A stretch of 64,000 nucleotides of DNA from an uncultured Lachnospiraceae bacterium (GCA_910578845.1 CAJTSL010000001.1:78356-142355), one strand, 5' to 3'; counted from the first letter of the stretch, positions 8,039-17,589 are shown. The notes: generated by a model not told the origin, from the letters alone. Translations and numbers: made by a program.

Positions 8039-9361
8039 ATGCCCCATATACAACATAGTATCAAAGATGTCGGGAAAGGCTCTATTGCCGAGGAAATGGG
8101 TATAGTGCCAGGCGATATTCTGTTACAGATTAATGGCAATGACATTACTGATATTTTTGATTATCAATATTTGGTACAGGATGAATATATAGAAGTGCTG
8201 GTACGCAAAAGAGACGGTGAAGAATGGCTTTTAGAAATTGAGAAAGAGTATGATGAAGATTTGGGCATAGAATTTGAAAACGGCCTGATGGATGATTACC
8301 GCTCCTGCCACAATAAATGTATTTTCTGTTTCATTGACCAGATGCCGAAAGGGATGCGCAAGACATTATATTTTAAGGATGACGATTCGCGCCTGTCCTT
8401 TTTGCAGGGGAATTATGTGACGTTAACGAATATGTATGACGATGATATTGACAGGATCATCCGTTATCATTTATCTCCTATTAATATTTCTTTCCAGACG
8501 ACTAATCCAGAGCTTCGCTGCATGATGCTACAGAACCGTTTCGCAGGCAAGGCGCTTGCGCAGGTGCAAAAGCTATATGAGGCAGGCATTGCCATGAATG
8601 GACAGATCGTCTTGTGCAAGGGGATTAATGACGGTGCAGAGTTAGAGCGCACTATAGCGGATTTAACGGAGTATCTGCCGCATTTGGAGAGCGTGTCGGT
8701 TGTCCCGGTTGGACTGTCTAAATATAGGGAAGGCCTCTATCCGTTAGAGCCTTTTACGAAAGAAGATGCCGTTGCTGTTTTACAATGCATTCATAAATGG
8801 CAGGATAAGCTTTATCCAAAACACGGTCTGCATTTTGTCCATGCGTCCGACGAATGGTATATCCTGGCGGGATGGGAACTGCCAGGTGAAGAACGCTACG
8901 ATGGCTATCTGCAATTAGAAAACGGCGTAGGGATGCTCAGGTTATTGCTGGAAGAATTCGAGGATGCCATGGCAGGAATAGCAGAGATGGACGCCCGGCA
9001 TGTCCGTCCGGAGGAATTATCGTTGGTGACAGGGGAACTGGCATATCCTTATATAAAACAAATGGCGGAGAAGCTCATGTTGCGTTTTCCAAGGCTTACC
9101 ATTCACGTATATGCGATTAAGAATCATTATTTTGGGGAGCGCATTACAGTGTCAGGGCTTTTGACAGGCCAGGATATGATCATGCAGCTAAAAGGGCAGG
9201 CTTTGGGAGAGCGGGTATTGCTGCCGCAGAATGTGCTGCGCAGTGGCGAGGATTATTTTTTGGATGATATTACGGTGACGGAGATGGAAAAAGCTTTACA
9301 AGTGAAGGTAGATATTGTAAAATCAAGCGGACATGACTTGGTACAAGCAATAATAGGCTGA
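8039..9361 (+). CDS. DUF512 radical SAM protein with N-terminal PDZ-like domain
   Basis: This is a 440-residue protein. Residues 1-70 resemble a PDZ domain (GSIAEEMGIVPGDILLQING). A C-x3-C-x2-C cluster follows at Cys90, Cys94 and Cys97 (CHNKCIFCF, then IDQMPKGMR), the radical SAM-like iron-sulfur motif of the DUF512/YgiQ-like group. The C-terminal half is the DUF512 domain (FVHASDEWYILAG, DGYLQLENGVGMLR). The family has no firmly established reaction. It is commonly encoded next to der, as here, which suggests a link to ribosome assembly or tRNA/rRNA chemistry; that is inference. AGGAG precedes the ATG by 8 bases. Its leader is the 87-bp repeat array. Confidence 0.92.
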   Translation: MPHIQHSIKDVGKGSIAEEMGIVPGDILLQINGNDITDIFDYQYLVQDEYIEVLVRKRDGEEWLLEIEKEYDEDLGIEFENGLMDDYRSCHNKCIFCFIDQMPKGMRKTLYFKDDDSRLSFLQGNYVTLTNMYDDDIDRIIRYHLSPINISFQTTNPELRCMMLQNRFAGKALAQVQKLYEAGIAMNGQIVLCKGINDGAELERTIADLTEYLPHLESVSVVPVGLSKYREGLYPLEPFTKEDAVAVLQCIHKWQDKLYPKHGLHFVHASDEWYILAGWELPGEERYDGYLQLENGVGMLRLLLEEFEDAMAGIAEMDARHVRPEELSLVTGELAYPYIKQMAEKLMLRFPRLTIHVYAIKNHYFGERITVSGLLTGQDMIMQLKGQALGERVLLPQNVLRSGEDYFLDDITVTEMEKALQVKVDIVKSSGHDLVQAIIG

Positions 9362-9402
9362 GCTTGTAGCGGACGCTACAGCAAGATAGAAATGGAGGTA
9401 CT

Positions 9403-10743
9403 ATGGCAAAGCGAAGATCCATGCCGATCGTGGCGGTGGTAGGAAGGCCGAATGTAGGAAAATCCACACTGTTCAATGCATTGGCAGGAGAAAAAATTTC
9501 GATTGTAAAAGATACGCCGGGAATCACAAGAGATAGGATTTATGCGGATGTTTCCTGGCTGGATATGAACTTTACGTTAATAGACACGGGAGGCATTGAG
9601 CCGGAGAGCCATGATATCATCTTATCGCAGATGCGGGAACAGGCGCAGATTGCCATTGACACTGCGGATGTGATCATATTCATGGTGGACGTGAAACAGG
9701 GATTGGTAGATACGGACGCCAAGGTGGCGGATATGCTTAGGCGTTCCAGGAAGCCGGTTGTGCTTACGGTCAATAAAGTAGACAACTTTCAAAAATACAT
9801 GCCAGATGTGTATGAATTCTACAATCTTGGCATCGGGGAGCCTTTTCCGGTTTCTTCTGTGAACAAACTTGGGTTTGGTGAATTGCTTGATGAAGTGTCT
9901 TCTCATTTTGACAAGGAAATGGCGAAAGAAGAGGAAGAAGACGATAGGGTTAAAGTAGCGATTGTCGGGAAACCGAATGTTGGAAAGTCTTCTATCATCA
10001 ATAGACTGATCGGGGAAAACAGGCTGATTGTTTCAGATATCGCCGGAACGACAAGGGACGCAGTGGATACACAGATCACCCATCAGGGCAAGGAATATGT
10101 GTTCATTGATACAGCAGGCCTTCGGCGCAAAAATAAAATCAAAGAAGAGTTAGAACGCTATATGATCATCCGTACCGTTTCGGCAGTAGAACGCGCAGAC
10201 ATTGCAGTCCTTGTCATTGATGCGGTAGAGGGCGTTACAGAGCAGGATGCCAAAATAGCAGGAATTGCGCACGAGCGAGGGAAGGCGATGATTATCGCCG
10301 TGAATAAATGGGATGCCATTGAAAAAGACAACAAGACCGTGAAGCAGTTCACCCAGAAAGTCAAGCAAGTGCTTTCTTTTGCGCCTTATGCAGAGATTAC
10401 GTTTGTCTCAGCGGTGACGGGGCAGAGGCTGTTTAAGATGTATGAGCTGATAGATATCGTGAACGAGAACCATGCAATGCGCGTTGCGACAGGCGTCTTA
10501 AATGAGATTTTAGCGGAAGCAGTAGCGTTACAACAGCCTCCGTCAGATAAAGGCAAAAGGCTGCGTTTATATTATATTACGCAAGTCTCGGTGAAACCGC
10601 CTACTTTTGTCATTTTTGTGAATGATAAGAATCTAATGCACTTTTCTTATACGAGATATATCGAGAACCAGATCAGGGAGGCATTTGGATTCAGAGGTAC
10701 GCCGCTTAAGTTTATTATAAGAGAAAGAAGGGAAAATAAATAA
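9403..10743 (+). CDS. der: Ribosome biogenesis GTPase Der (EngA)
   Basis: This 446-residue protein has the diagnostic double GTPase layout. Domain 1 carries GRPNVGKST, DTPGITRD, DTGG and NKVD. Domain 2, from about residue 185, carries GKPNVGKSS, GTTRD, DTAG and NKWD. A KH-like C-terminal domain follows from about residue 360. Der binds the 50S subunit and is needed for its late maturation. Length fits the family. It starts about 40 bases after the DUF512 gene with GGAGG upstream, and plsY begins one base after its stop codon, so these genes form one operon. Confidence 0.97.
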   Translation: MAKRRSMPIVAVVGRPNVGKSTLFNALAGEKISIVKDTPGITRDRIYADVSWLDMNFTLIDTGGIEPESHDIILSQMREQAQIAIDTADVIIFMVDVKQGLVDTDAKVADMLRRSRKPVVLTVNKVDNFQKYMPDVYEFYNLGIGEPFPVSSVNKLGFGELLDEVSSHFDKEMAKEEEEDDRVKVAIVGKPNVGKSSIINRLIGENRLIVSDIAGTTRDAVDTQITHQGKEYVFIDTAGLRRKNKIKEELERYMIIRTVSAVERADIAVLVIDAVEGVTEQDAKIAGIAHERGKAMIIAVNKWDAIEKDNKTVKQFTQKVKQVLSFAPYAEITFVSAVTGQRLFKMYELIDIVNENHAMRVATGVLNEILAEAVALQQPPSDKGKRLRLYYITQVSVKPPTFVIFVNDKNLMHFSYTRYIENQIREAFGFRGTPLKFIIRERRENK

Positions 10744-10744
10744 A

Positions 10745-11395
10745 GTGGAACGGATAATATGTTTGGTGATTGGTTATGTTTTCGGTCTTTTCCAAACAGC
10801 CTATATTTATGGAAAGCTGCATGGGATCGATATTAGGAATTATGGAAGCGGTAATGCGGGGACGACGAATACCATGCGCGTGCTTGGCACAAAGGCAGGC
10901 CTTCTGGTGCTTTTTGGCGATATTATCAAATGTATCCTGGCGATTGTAGTGACGGGGATCCTCTTTGGCAAAAGCCATCCTGAAATGGTCTATCTTTTGA
11001 AGCTTTATGCGGCAACAGGCGCGATCCTTGGACATAATTTTCCGTTCTATCTACAGTTTAAAGGAGGAAAGGGCATAGCGGCCACTGCCGGATTGATACT
11101 TTCTTTCCATCCTTATTTTATTCCGGTGGGCGTGCTTTTGTTTTTCGGGACTTTCTTTACGACTCATTATGTATCGCTTGGCTCTTTGCTCGTTTATGCC
11201 GGCTTTATCATTGAGATCGTCGTACTTGGGCAGGCGGGGACTTTTGGAATGAGCCAGGCACATTTAATTGAATTGTATGTGATAGCGGCATTCCTGACTG
11301 TGATGGCTTATTACAAACATCGTGAGAACATAGCCCGTTTACTGAAAGGGGAAGAGAGAAAGACCTATCTGACGCATAAGAAAGAAGATAAGTAG
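10745..11395 (+). CDS. plsY: Acyl-phosphate:glycerol-3-phosphate acyltransferase PlsY
   Basis: This 216-residue multi-span membrane protein carries the three PlsY motifs: GSGNAGTTNTMR near residue 37, GHNFPFYLQFKGGKGIA near residue 98, and a later HRENIARLLKGEE block. It transfers an acyl group from acyl-phosphate to sn-glycerol-3-phosphate, the first step of phospholipid synthesis. The start is GTG at 10745. The next gene, gpsA, makes its substrate glycerol-3-phosphate, so the der-plsY-gpsA order is functionally sensible and typical of Clostridia. Confidence 0.95.
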   Translation: MERIICLVIGYVFGLFQTAYIYGKLHGIDIRNYGSGNAGTTNTMRVLGTKAGLLVLFGDIIKCILAIVVTGILFGKSHPEMVYLLKLYAATGAILGHNFPFYLQFKGGKGIAATAGLILSFHPYFIPVGVLLFFGTFFTTHYVSLGSLLVYAGFIIEIVVLGQAGTFGMSQAHLIELYVIAAFLTVMAYYKHRENIARLLKGEERKTYLTHKKEDK

Positions 11396-11411
11396 AAGGG
11401 AGATAAATGGT

Positions 11412-12437
11412 ATGGCAGATGTAAGCGTTATCGGCGCAGGAAGCTGGGGGACGGCATTGGCGGTATTGCTCCACCGTAACGGGCATAAAGTCACAGTCTG
11501 GTCGATTATGGAGAATGAAATTGAGATGCTGCGTACGGAGCATGAGCATAAGGAGAAGCTCCCGGGCGTAAAGCTCCCGGAAGATATGATATTTACAACG
11601 GATTTGAAGGCAGCAGTACAGAATAAAGAAATCTTAGTGCTTGCCGTGCCTTCGCCATATACGAGAAGCACGGCTAAGAGCATGTCGCCTTATGTGGACG
11701 GGAAGCAGATTATTGTCAATGTGGCGAAAGGAATCGAAGAGAATACATTGCTTACGTTGTCAGAGATTATTGAGGAAGAGATACCACAAGCACAGGTGGC
11801 GGTATTGTCCGGTCCTTCCCACGCAGAAGAAGTAGGGAGGGGAATCCCGACTACGATCGTGGTAGGCGCTAAGAAGAAGAAAACGGCAGAATATTTACAG
11901 AATATATTTATGAATGAAGTCTTCCGCGTATATATCAGCCCGGATGTGCTGGGGATCGAGCTTGGAGCAGCGCTGAAAAATGTTGTGGCGCTGGCGGCAG
12001 GGATTGCGGACGGGCTTGGTTATGGAGACAATACGAAAGCAGCCTTGATTACGAGAGGCATTACGGAAATTGCAAGGTTAGGGACAGTCATGGGCGGCAG
12101 GTGGGAAACATTCAGCGGCCTGACGGGAATCGGGGATTTGATCGTGACATGTGCTTCCATGCACTCTAGGAACAGGCGCGCCGGCATTCTGATTGGAAAA
12201 GGATATTCAATGGAAGAGGCGATGGCTGAGGTCAAGATGGTTGTAGAAGGCGTATATTCCGCCAAAGCGGCTATGGGCCTTGCCGAGAAATATCATGTGC
12301 AGCTTCCGATCATTGAGCAAGTCAACGAAGTCTTATTCCAGGGGAAATCGGCAGCGGAAGCAGTCGGCAGCCTGATGCTTCGGGACAAGAAGATTGAAAA
12401 TCCATTGATACCATGGGAAGAAAAGGAAGAAGTATAG
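11412..12437 (+). CDS. gpsA: NAD(P)-dependent glycerol-3-phosphate dehydrogenase
   Basis: This is a 341-residue protein. The N-terminal Rossmann motif is GAGSWGTALA. Further family blocks are VNVAKGIEENT, LSGPSHAEEVGRGIPTTIV, LGAALKNVVALAAGIADGLGYGDNTKAALITRG (the conserved lysine of the active site) and FSGLTGIGDLIVTC. It reduces dihydroxyacetone phosphate to sn-glycerol-3-phosphate in the cytoplasm for lipid synthesis. It lies 16 bases after plsY and probably closes the DUF512-der-plsY-gpsA operon. A long terminator hairpin follows at 12517-12577. Confidence 0.96.
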   Translation: MADVSVIGAGSWGTALAVLLHRNGHKVTVWSIMENEIEMLRTEHEHKEKLPGVKLPEDMIFTTDLKAAVQNKEILVLAVPSPYTRSTAKSMSPYVDGKQIIVNVAKGIEENTLLTLSEIIEEEIPQAQVAVLSGPSHAEEVGRGIPTTIVVGAKKKKTAEYLQNIFMNEVFRVYISPDVLGIELGAALKNVVALAAGIADGLGYGDNTKAALITRGITEIARLGTVMGGRWETFSGLTGIGDLIVTCASMHSRNRRAGILIGKGYSMEEAMAEVKMVVEGVYSAKAAMGLAEKYHVQLPIIEQVNEVLFQGKSAAEAVGSLMLRDKKIENPLIPWEEKEEV

Positions 12438-12516
12438 AACGGGTCATTTAGGTAGATTAGTCGGTTGCGGGACATCTGTCTCATGCCACGAGTCTGACCA
12501 AAAGGAACAAAATAAG

Positions 12517-12586
12517 AGCCGATAGCATATGAATCCATTTCCTGCTGTTGTGGGGAGTAGATTCATCGCTGTCGGCTTTCTTTTCT
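12517..12586 (+). terminator. Long-stem terminator after gpsA
   Basis: AGCCGATAGC (12517-12526) pairs with GCTGTCGGCT (12568-12577), and the inner ATGAATC pairs with GATTCAT, leaving a loop of about 25 bases. TTCTTTTCT follows. The 17-bp two-part stem with a T-rich tail fits intrinsic termination of the gpsA transcript. It may also serve metF, which ends at 12595 on the other strand. Confidence 0.7.
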
Positions 12587-12594
12587 ATATGCTT

Positions 12595-13449
12595 TTATAT
12601 CTGCGCCATAATCTCAGCCGTGGTCTTTGGCCTGTTCATCGTATAGATGTGGATGCCGTCTACGCCATGTGCTTTCAGATCCTGGATCTGGCGGATGGCA
12701 TACTCGATGCCTGCTTTGCGCATGTCTTCTTTGTCTTCTCCATGATTGGCGATTAGGTCAGCAAGCTCCTTCGGAATGGAAGATCCTGATAAAGTGACGC
12801 TTGTCCCTATTTGCTTTGCACTTGTGATCGGCATGATCCCTGCACAGATCGGCACCGTGATGCCTGCTTTTTCGGCGCGCTCCCTGAAACGGTAGAATAA
12901 GTCATTGCTAAAGAAAAGCTGTGTGATGAGGAAGCTTGCGCCTGCATCAACTTTTTCCTTTAAATGCATTAAATCGCTCTCGAAGCTTTCTGCTTCGTAA
13001 TGCTTCTCCGGGTAACATGCTCCGGCAAGCTGGAGAGAGGTATTGGCCTTTAGATAGCGTATCATGTCAGTCGCATAGAAAAATTCCCTGCTATTATACT
13101 GCTCGTCAGACATGGCTTGCGGCCTGTCGCCCCGAAGCGCCATTACATGGGTAATCCCTTCTTTCGCCAATAGTTCACAATTATTTTTTAAGTCCTCTTT
13201 CTTGAAGCCGACACATGTCATATGGGCAACCGCGTCGATATGTAGCTTTTGCTGGATATAGGATGCGATTTCTATGGTCTTCCCAGCCCTGGAACCGCCT
13301 GCGCCATAGGTAGTGCTGATGAAATCCGGCGCTAGCGCAGCCATAGTGTCCAACTTTTGAAAAACAGCCTGGAATTCTTCTTCGGTCTTGGGAGGAGAGA
13401 CTTCGAAAGAAACGCATGTTTTTGTACGTTGCAATAAATCATTTATCAT
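12595..13449 (-). CDS. metF: Methylenetetrahydrofolate reductase
   Basis: This 284-residue protein matches the MTHFR TIM barrel: VSFEVSPPKTEEEF at the start (conserved catalytic Glu), TYGAGGSRAGKT, HMTCVGF, VMALRGDRPQ (FAD contact) and ITQLFF, ending in VDGIHIYTMNRP. It reduces 5,10-methylene-THF to 5-methyl-THF using FAD, for methionine synthesis or the methyl branch of one-carbon metabolism. It is transcribed alone on the minus strand, divergent from the MoxR ATPase gene. No MetV-like partner is adjacent. Confidence 0.95.
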   Translation of the reverse strand: MINDLLQRTKTCVSFEVSPPKTEEEFQAVFQKLDTMAALAPDFISTTYGAGGSRAGKTIEIASYIQQKLHIDAVAHMTCVGFKKEDLKNNCELLAKEGITHVMALRGDRPQAMSDEQYNSREFFYATDMIRYLKANTSLQLAGACYPEKHYEAESFESDLMHLKEKVDAGASFLITQLFFSNDLFYRFRERAEKAGITVPICAGIMPITSAKQIGTSVTLSGSSIPKELADLIANHGEDKEDMRKAGIEYAIRQIQDLKAHGVDGIHIYTMNRPKTTAEIMAQI

Positions 13450-13665
13450 TTTAATCTAATTCCTTTCTAAAAGAATTTGCTGTAACATATTGCAGTGAAG
13501 ATATTGCTTTTATGCCTAAAATATCGTAACATAAAATGAGATAGAAAGGCAATATAATGTTTGCCATAATACAAATATTTGTCTAGCCGGGAACTGTCTG
13601 GGCATAGGCATTGTTGATAGGGATTGCCAAGAAATTGTCATAAGAAAGAGGAAGGAAATCAGGAG

Positions 13666-14487
13666 ATGAGTGGAGAAAAAACAACATTTACAAGCACTTC
13701 GCAATATGTAGCATCCAAGGAACTGCTCGCAAGCGTAAACGTTGCGGTCGCATTGCAGAAGCCGTTATTGATCAAGGGGGAGCCTGGCACGGGCAAGACA
13801 ATGCTTGCGCAGGCAGTGGCAGAGTCACTTGGCAAGAAGCTAGTCATTTGGAATATCAAGTCTACGACGAAAGCGCAGGAAGGCTTGTATGTGTATGATA
13901 CGATACAAAGGCTTTATGACGGGCAATTTGGGGAAGAAGGCGTGGATGATATTGCCAGGTATATTAAGCTTGGCAAGTTAGGAGAGGCGTTTGATTCCGA
14001 TGAACAGGTCGTTTTGCTGATTGATGAGATTGATAAGGCAGATTTGGAGTTTCCTAACGACTTATTATGGGAACTGGACCAGATGGAGTTCTATATCCAT
14101 GAGACGAAGCGCACCGTAAAAGCGAAACACCGCCCGATTGTGATTATAACCTCCAATGCGGAGAAGGAGCTGCCGGACGCTTTCCTTAGGAGATGTATTT
14201 TCCATTACATTGATTTCCCCAATGCAGAACTGATGGAAGAGATTGTTAAGACACATTATCCGGATGTGGAAGAGAAGCTGTTAAAAGATGCTATGGATGT
14301 ATTTTACTGGATTCGTTCCATTAAGGACATCCGCAAGAAGCCAAGCACCTCGGAGCTGATTGACTGGATAAACGCGCTACAGATCGGCGGGATTGCCACT
14401 GACAGGCTAAGGGAAGAATTGCCATTTATCGGTGTAGTCGTGAAGAAAGATGAAGATTTGGAAACTTTGAGGCATAGAACGGATTAA
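13666..14487 (+). CDS. MoxR-type AAA+ ATPase
   Basis: This is a 273-residue AAA+ protein. Walker A is GEPGTGKT near residue 37, Walker B is VVLLIDEIDKAD near residue 115, sensor 1 is IITSNAEKELPDAF, and the arginine finger region is FLRRC. The ATG at 13666 is preferred to longer in-frame starts: AAGGAAATC precedes it and residues upstream look non-coding. MoxR ATPases work with VWA-domain partners, as chaperones for metal or cofactor insertion or complex activation. The VWA gene follows 18 bases later, so the two form a unit. The client is unknown. Confidence 0.92.
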   Translation: MSGEKTTFTSTSQYVASKELLASVNVAVALQKPLLIKGEPGTGKTMLAQAVAESLGKKLVIWNIKSTTKAQEGLYVYDTIQRLYDGQFGEEGVDDIARYIKLGKLGEAFDSDEQVVLLIDEIDKADLEFPNDLLWELDQMEFYIHETKRTVKAKHRPIVIITSNAEKELPDAFLRRCIFHYIDFPNAELMEEIVKTHYPDVEEKLLKDAMDVFYWIRSIKDIRKKPSTSELIDWINALQIGGIATDRLREELPFIGVVVKKDEDLETLRHRTD

Positions 14488-14505
14488 AAAGGGCATGGTA
14501 ACGAT

Positions 14506-15705
14506 ATGTTTAGCAAATTCTTTTATACATTAAAGGCAAAAGGGCTCCATGTTACTTTAACGGAATGGCTGACATTGCAGGATGCGCTCTCGAAAGGCTT
14601 ATGTAACAGCAGCCTGACTGATTTTTACTATGTCGCGCGGATGATCCTCGTTAAGTCAGAGACGGAATTTGATAAGTTCGATATGGCGTTTGACGAAGTA
14701 TTCAAAGGCATCCAGTCAGAAAATGAAATCAGCAAGAATATGCTCAGATGGCTGGATAAATCCGATATGATAGACGAGCAGCATGAAGAAATGCGAAGCG
14801 TCATGAACGAAGAGCAGATCCAGGTGGACAAAGAGGATGTGGAGCAGAAGTTCAAAGACCGCCTGCGTGACCAGGATTCCGAGCATAACGGCGGGAGTTT
14901 CTGGATTGGGACGATGGGCAAGACTTCTTTTGGCAATACCGGCGGCAATATGGGCGGTATCAGAGTAGGCGGCTCTACCGGATACCAGTCTGCTTTCCAA
15001 GTCATCGGCGCAAGGAAGTATAAGGACTTTAGGGATGACAGGATTCTGGACAACAGACAGTTCCAGATGGCACTGCGTAAGCTGCGCCAGTTTTCCTCCA
15101 AACTCGATATCCCTAAGACCGAGCTTGATATCGACGGTACGATCGATAAGACATGTAATAATGGCGGCTGCCTGCAAATCGTGATGGAACGCCCAAGGAA
15201 AAATGCTGTTAAATTGCTCCTGCTCATGGATTCGGGCGGAACGATGATACCTTATAGCAATTTGCTCAATGAGCTGTTCCAGTCGGTGCATAAATCGAAC
15301 CATTATAAGGATGTCAAGACTTATTATTTCCATAATTGTATCTATTCCAAGCTCTATAAGACACCGGAATGTGAAAACGGCGACTGGATTGATACGGAGT
15401 GGATGTTCCGTAACTTAGACAGCGACTATAAAGTCATTATTGTCGGGGACGCTGCGATGGCACCGGAAGAGTTATATTCCACATCCGGGAACTACAGAGG
15501 GCCAAACGGTGGCCTTTCCGGAATGGAATGGCTCCAGCTTATGAAGAAACATTATAAGAAAATCGTCTGGCTAAACCCGAAAATGGCACCGGGGCATGCG
15601 CCGTGGAGAGAGGCGGAGACAGCCATTAAAGGAATGTTCCCTATGTATAAGCTGACGGTGAACGGATTAAAACAGGCAATGGTGAAACTGATGGTGAATA
15701 AGTAG
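14506..15705 (+). CDS. VWA-domain protein (CoxE-like), partner of the MoxR ATPase
   Basis: This is a 399-residue cytoplasmic protein. The first 120 residues are helical and charged. A Gly-rich stretch follows at about 129-158 (HNGGSFWIGTMG, NTGGNMGGIRVGG). The VWA domain begins near residue 234 with KLLLLMDSGGTM. The MIDAS motif is usually DxSxS; here it is D242-S-G-G-T246, so the first serine is replaced by glycine, and metal binding may be altered. The C-terminal part has VIIVGDAAMAPEEL. It is paired with the MoxR ATPase just upstream, as in CoxD/CoxE-like systems. Its target is unknown. Confidence 0.88.
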   Translation: MFSKFFYTLKAKGLHVTLTEWLTLQDALSKGLCNSSLTDFYYVARMILVKSETEFDKFDMAFDEVFKGIQSENEISKNMLRWLDKSDMIDEQHEEMRSVMNEEQIQVDKEDVEQKFKDRLRDQDSEHNGGSFWIGTMGKTSFGNTGGNMGGIRVGGSTGYQSAFQVIGARKYKDFRDDRILDNRQFQMALRKLRQFSSKLDIPKTELDIDGTIDKTCNNGGCLQIVMERPRKNAVKLLLLMDSGGTMIPYSNLLNELFQSVHKSNHYKDVKTYYFHNCIYSKLYKTPECENGDWIDTEWMFRNLDSDYKVIIVGDAAMAPEELYSTSGNYRGPNGGLSGMEWLQLMKKHYKKIVWLNPKMAPGHAPWREAETAIKGMFPMYKLTVNGLKQAMVKLMVNK

Positions 15706-15787
15706 GAAGTAGCCGGGTTTGTATGTCCTGATCATCTATGCTACTACAATATTTAAAAATGATGTGAGAATATTTAGAAATTCCATC

Positions 15788-15816
15788 TTGACAAATCCGG
15801 CATGATCGGATAAGAT
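15788..15816 (+). promoter_or_regulatory. Promoter of the tyrS T-box transcript
   Basis: A consensus TTGACA (15788-15793) is separated by 17 bases from TAAGAT (15811-15816). Transcription would start near 15823, at the upstream edge of the T-box leader. The stretch 15706-15787 before it, after the VWA gene, holds only a weak AGTAGC/GCTACT inverted repeat. Confidence 0.75.
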
Positions 15817-15822
15817 ACAAAC

Positions 15823-16190
15823 TAGTTAATACACTACAATAGTTACAGGCGTTGATAAGAACAAGTAGTAAATGATGGAGCGGACAGAAAGCAGCCGGTT
15901 GATGAGAGGCGCGCGGGAAATCTTTTACGAATACATCTTGGAGCTTTATGGCAGAATAGAAGGATATTCATAGATTGCTTTTCCATGGCATTACCTTTGC
16001 CGGCATATAGGATAAGAGCATGGGAGCAGAGTATCTTCGTTAGTAGGCCATGACGGAGGAATGCACGTTATAGCAGGAGAGTATCACCGCGAAGCGGTTG
16101 TACTTAGTGAGGTAGACAGCGCGAGCTGTTTACGAAGTTAGGTGGTAACACGGGTTTATGCCTCGTCCTTTCATTAGGATGAGGTTTTTT
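15823..16190 (+). promoter_or_regulatory. Tyrosine T-box riboswitch with terminator
   Basis: The leader contains a T-box sequence, AGGTGGTAACACGGG (16140-16154), which pairs with the 3' end of uncharged tRNA. It is followed by a terminator stem, CCTCGTCCT (16161-16169) with AGGATGAGG (16176-16184), then seven T's. Upstream, the specifier loop context GAATACATC gives TAC (15932-15934), a tyrosine codon, in agreement with tyrS downstream. Uncharged tRNA-Tyr should stabilise the antiterminator and switch the operon on. The region 16191-16330, before the tyrS ribosome binding site, has one imperfect inverted repeat and no gene. Confidence 0.92.
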
Positions 16191-16340
16191 TATTGTATTT
16201 TTCACGCTGCTTTGATGATTGTTTTCATCCAAACCAGTGCAGGATCAAATTTGTGCAGGAGCGACACAGATTTGCCTGGTGGCAGACATAAATGGATGGT
16301 GTGCCGCATATTGCGTAAACGCTCCGGAATGGAGGATCAT

Positions 16341-17564
16341 ATGAAAATTTATGAAGAATTACAGGCAAGAGGACTGCTTGCACAATTAACGGATGCAGAA
16401 GAAATCCGTGAGCTGATCAACAATGGGAGCGCGACTTTTTATATCGGCTTCGACCCGACGGCGGACAGCCTTCATGTAGGGCATTTCATGGCTCTGTGCC
16501 TGATGAAGCGCTTACAGGAAGCAGGTAATAAGCCGATTGCGCTAATCGGCGGTGGCACAGGAATGATAGGGGACCCTTCTGGCAGAAGTGACTTGCGCAC
16601 GATGATGACGAAAGAGGACATTGCGCACAACTGTGAATGCTTTAAGAAACAGATGAGCCGCTTTATTGACTTTTCTGAAGGGAAAGCGCTGATGGTGAAC
16701 AATGCGGAATGGCTGGCCGGCTTAAATTATATTGAATTCATCCGTGACATCGGTGTGCATTTTAGCGTAAACCGTATGCTGACAGCGGAATGTTATAAAC
16801 AGAGAATGGAAAAAGGCTTAAGCTTCTTAGAGTTTAACTACATGATCATGCAAAGTTATGATTTCCTGGAGCTATTCCAAAGATATGGCTGTAACATGCA
16901 GTTTGGCGGTGACGATCAGTGGAGCAATATGCTCGGCGGCACAGAGCTGATTAGGCGTAAGCTTGGCAAGGACGCATATGCAATGACGATTACCTTATTG
17001 CTTAATTCCGAAGGAAAGAAAATGGGCAAGACACAGAAAGGCGCCGTATGGCTTGACCCGAATAAGACGTCACCTTTCGAATTCTACCAGTACTGGCGCA
17101 ACGTGGCGGACGCCGATGTGCTCAAATGCTTAAGAATGCTGACATTTCTGCCGCTTGAACAGATTAATGAAATGGATAAATGGGAAGGAAGCCAGTTAAA
17201 TGAGGCGAAAGAGATTCTTGCGTTTGAACTGACGAACTTAGTGCATGGAGAAGCGGAAGCAGAGAAAGCAAAAGAGGCGGCAAAAGCGCTTTTTGCAGGT
17301 GGCGGAAGCTTGGAGAATATGCCGACAGCGAAGCTTGGCGATGACAAATTCATGGAGGGGAAGATTGATATCCTTGGCATCCTGGTTGCATCCGGACTTG
17401 CCGCGTCCCGCTCCGAGGCGCGCCGCGCAGTAGAACAGGGTGGCGTTACCGTGCAGGGGGAGAAAGTCTCCGATATCAAGGCATCATATAGCAAAGAGGA
17501 AATTGCAGACGGAGAGTTCATTGTGAAAAAAGGCAAGAAGAGCTTCAAGAAAATAACGATATAG
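16341..17564 (+). CDS. tyrS: Tyrosyl-tRNA synthetase
   Basis: This is a 407-residue class I synthetase. It shows the tyrosine-binding start [16 protein letters not shown] with the HIGH-like HVGH, then [16 protein letters not shown], the KMSKS-like KKMGKT, and a C-terminal S4 RNA-binding domain with [13 protein letters not shown]. It charges tRNA-Tyr. The open frame extends back into the T-box terminator, but GGAGG 5 bases before the ATG at 16341 and the normal family length fix the start. Expression is controlled by the tyrosyl T-box upstream. The aldolase-like gene follows after 25 bases. Confidence 0.97.
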   Translation: MKIYEELQARGLLAQLTDAEEIRELINNGSATFYIGFDPTADSLHVGHFMALCLMKRLQEAGNKPIALIGGGTGMIGDPSGRSDLRTMMTKEDIAHNCECFKKQMSRFIDFSEGKALMVNNAEWLAGLNYIEFIRDIGVHFSVNRMLTAECYKQRMEKGLSFLEFNYMIMQSYDFLELFQRYGCNMQFGGDDQWSNMLGGTELIRRKLGKDAYAMTITLLLNSEGKKMGKTQKGAVWLDPNKTSPFEFYQYWRNVADADVLKCLRMLTFLPLEQINEMDKWEGSQLNEAKEILAFELTNLVHGEAEAEKAKEAAKALFAGGGSLENMPTAKLGDDKFMEGKIDILGILVASGLAASRSEARRAVEQGGVTVQGEKVSDIKASYSKEEIADGEFIVKKGKKSFKKITI

Positions 17565-17589
17565 GATGGGACGAAGAAGGAGAGAGACA

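Noticed and set aside
7768..8058. Plus-strand open frame of 96 codons through the 87-bp repeats, with a 29-residue repeat
   Set aside because: 87 is a multiple of three, so an open frame persists by arithmetic. There is no ribosome binding site and it overlaps the DUF512 start, so I treat it as non-coding leader.
7729..8145. Minus-strand open frame of 138 codons through the same repeats
   Set aside because: It is a mirror of the repeat structure, runs into the DUF512 gene and has no ribosome binding site.
12529..12756. Plus-strand frame over the gpsA terminator and the metF 3' end
   Set aside because: It lies over the terminator hairpin and opposite metF and encodes nothing recognisable.
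14628..15333. Two long minus-strand frames (about 200 codons) opposite the VWA gene
   Set aside because: They lie fully antisense to a well-supported gene and have no family resemblance or ribosome binding site.
16158..16340. N-terminal extension of tyrS
   Set aside because: It would start inside the T-box terminator. GGAGG before the ATG at 16341 and the family length fix the start there.
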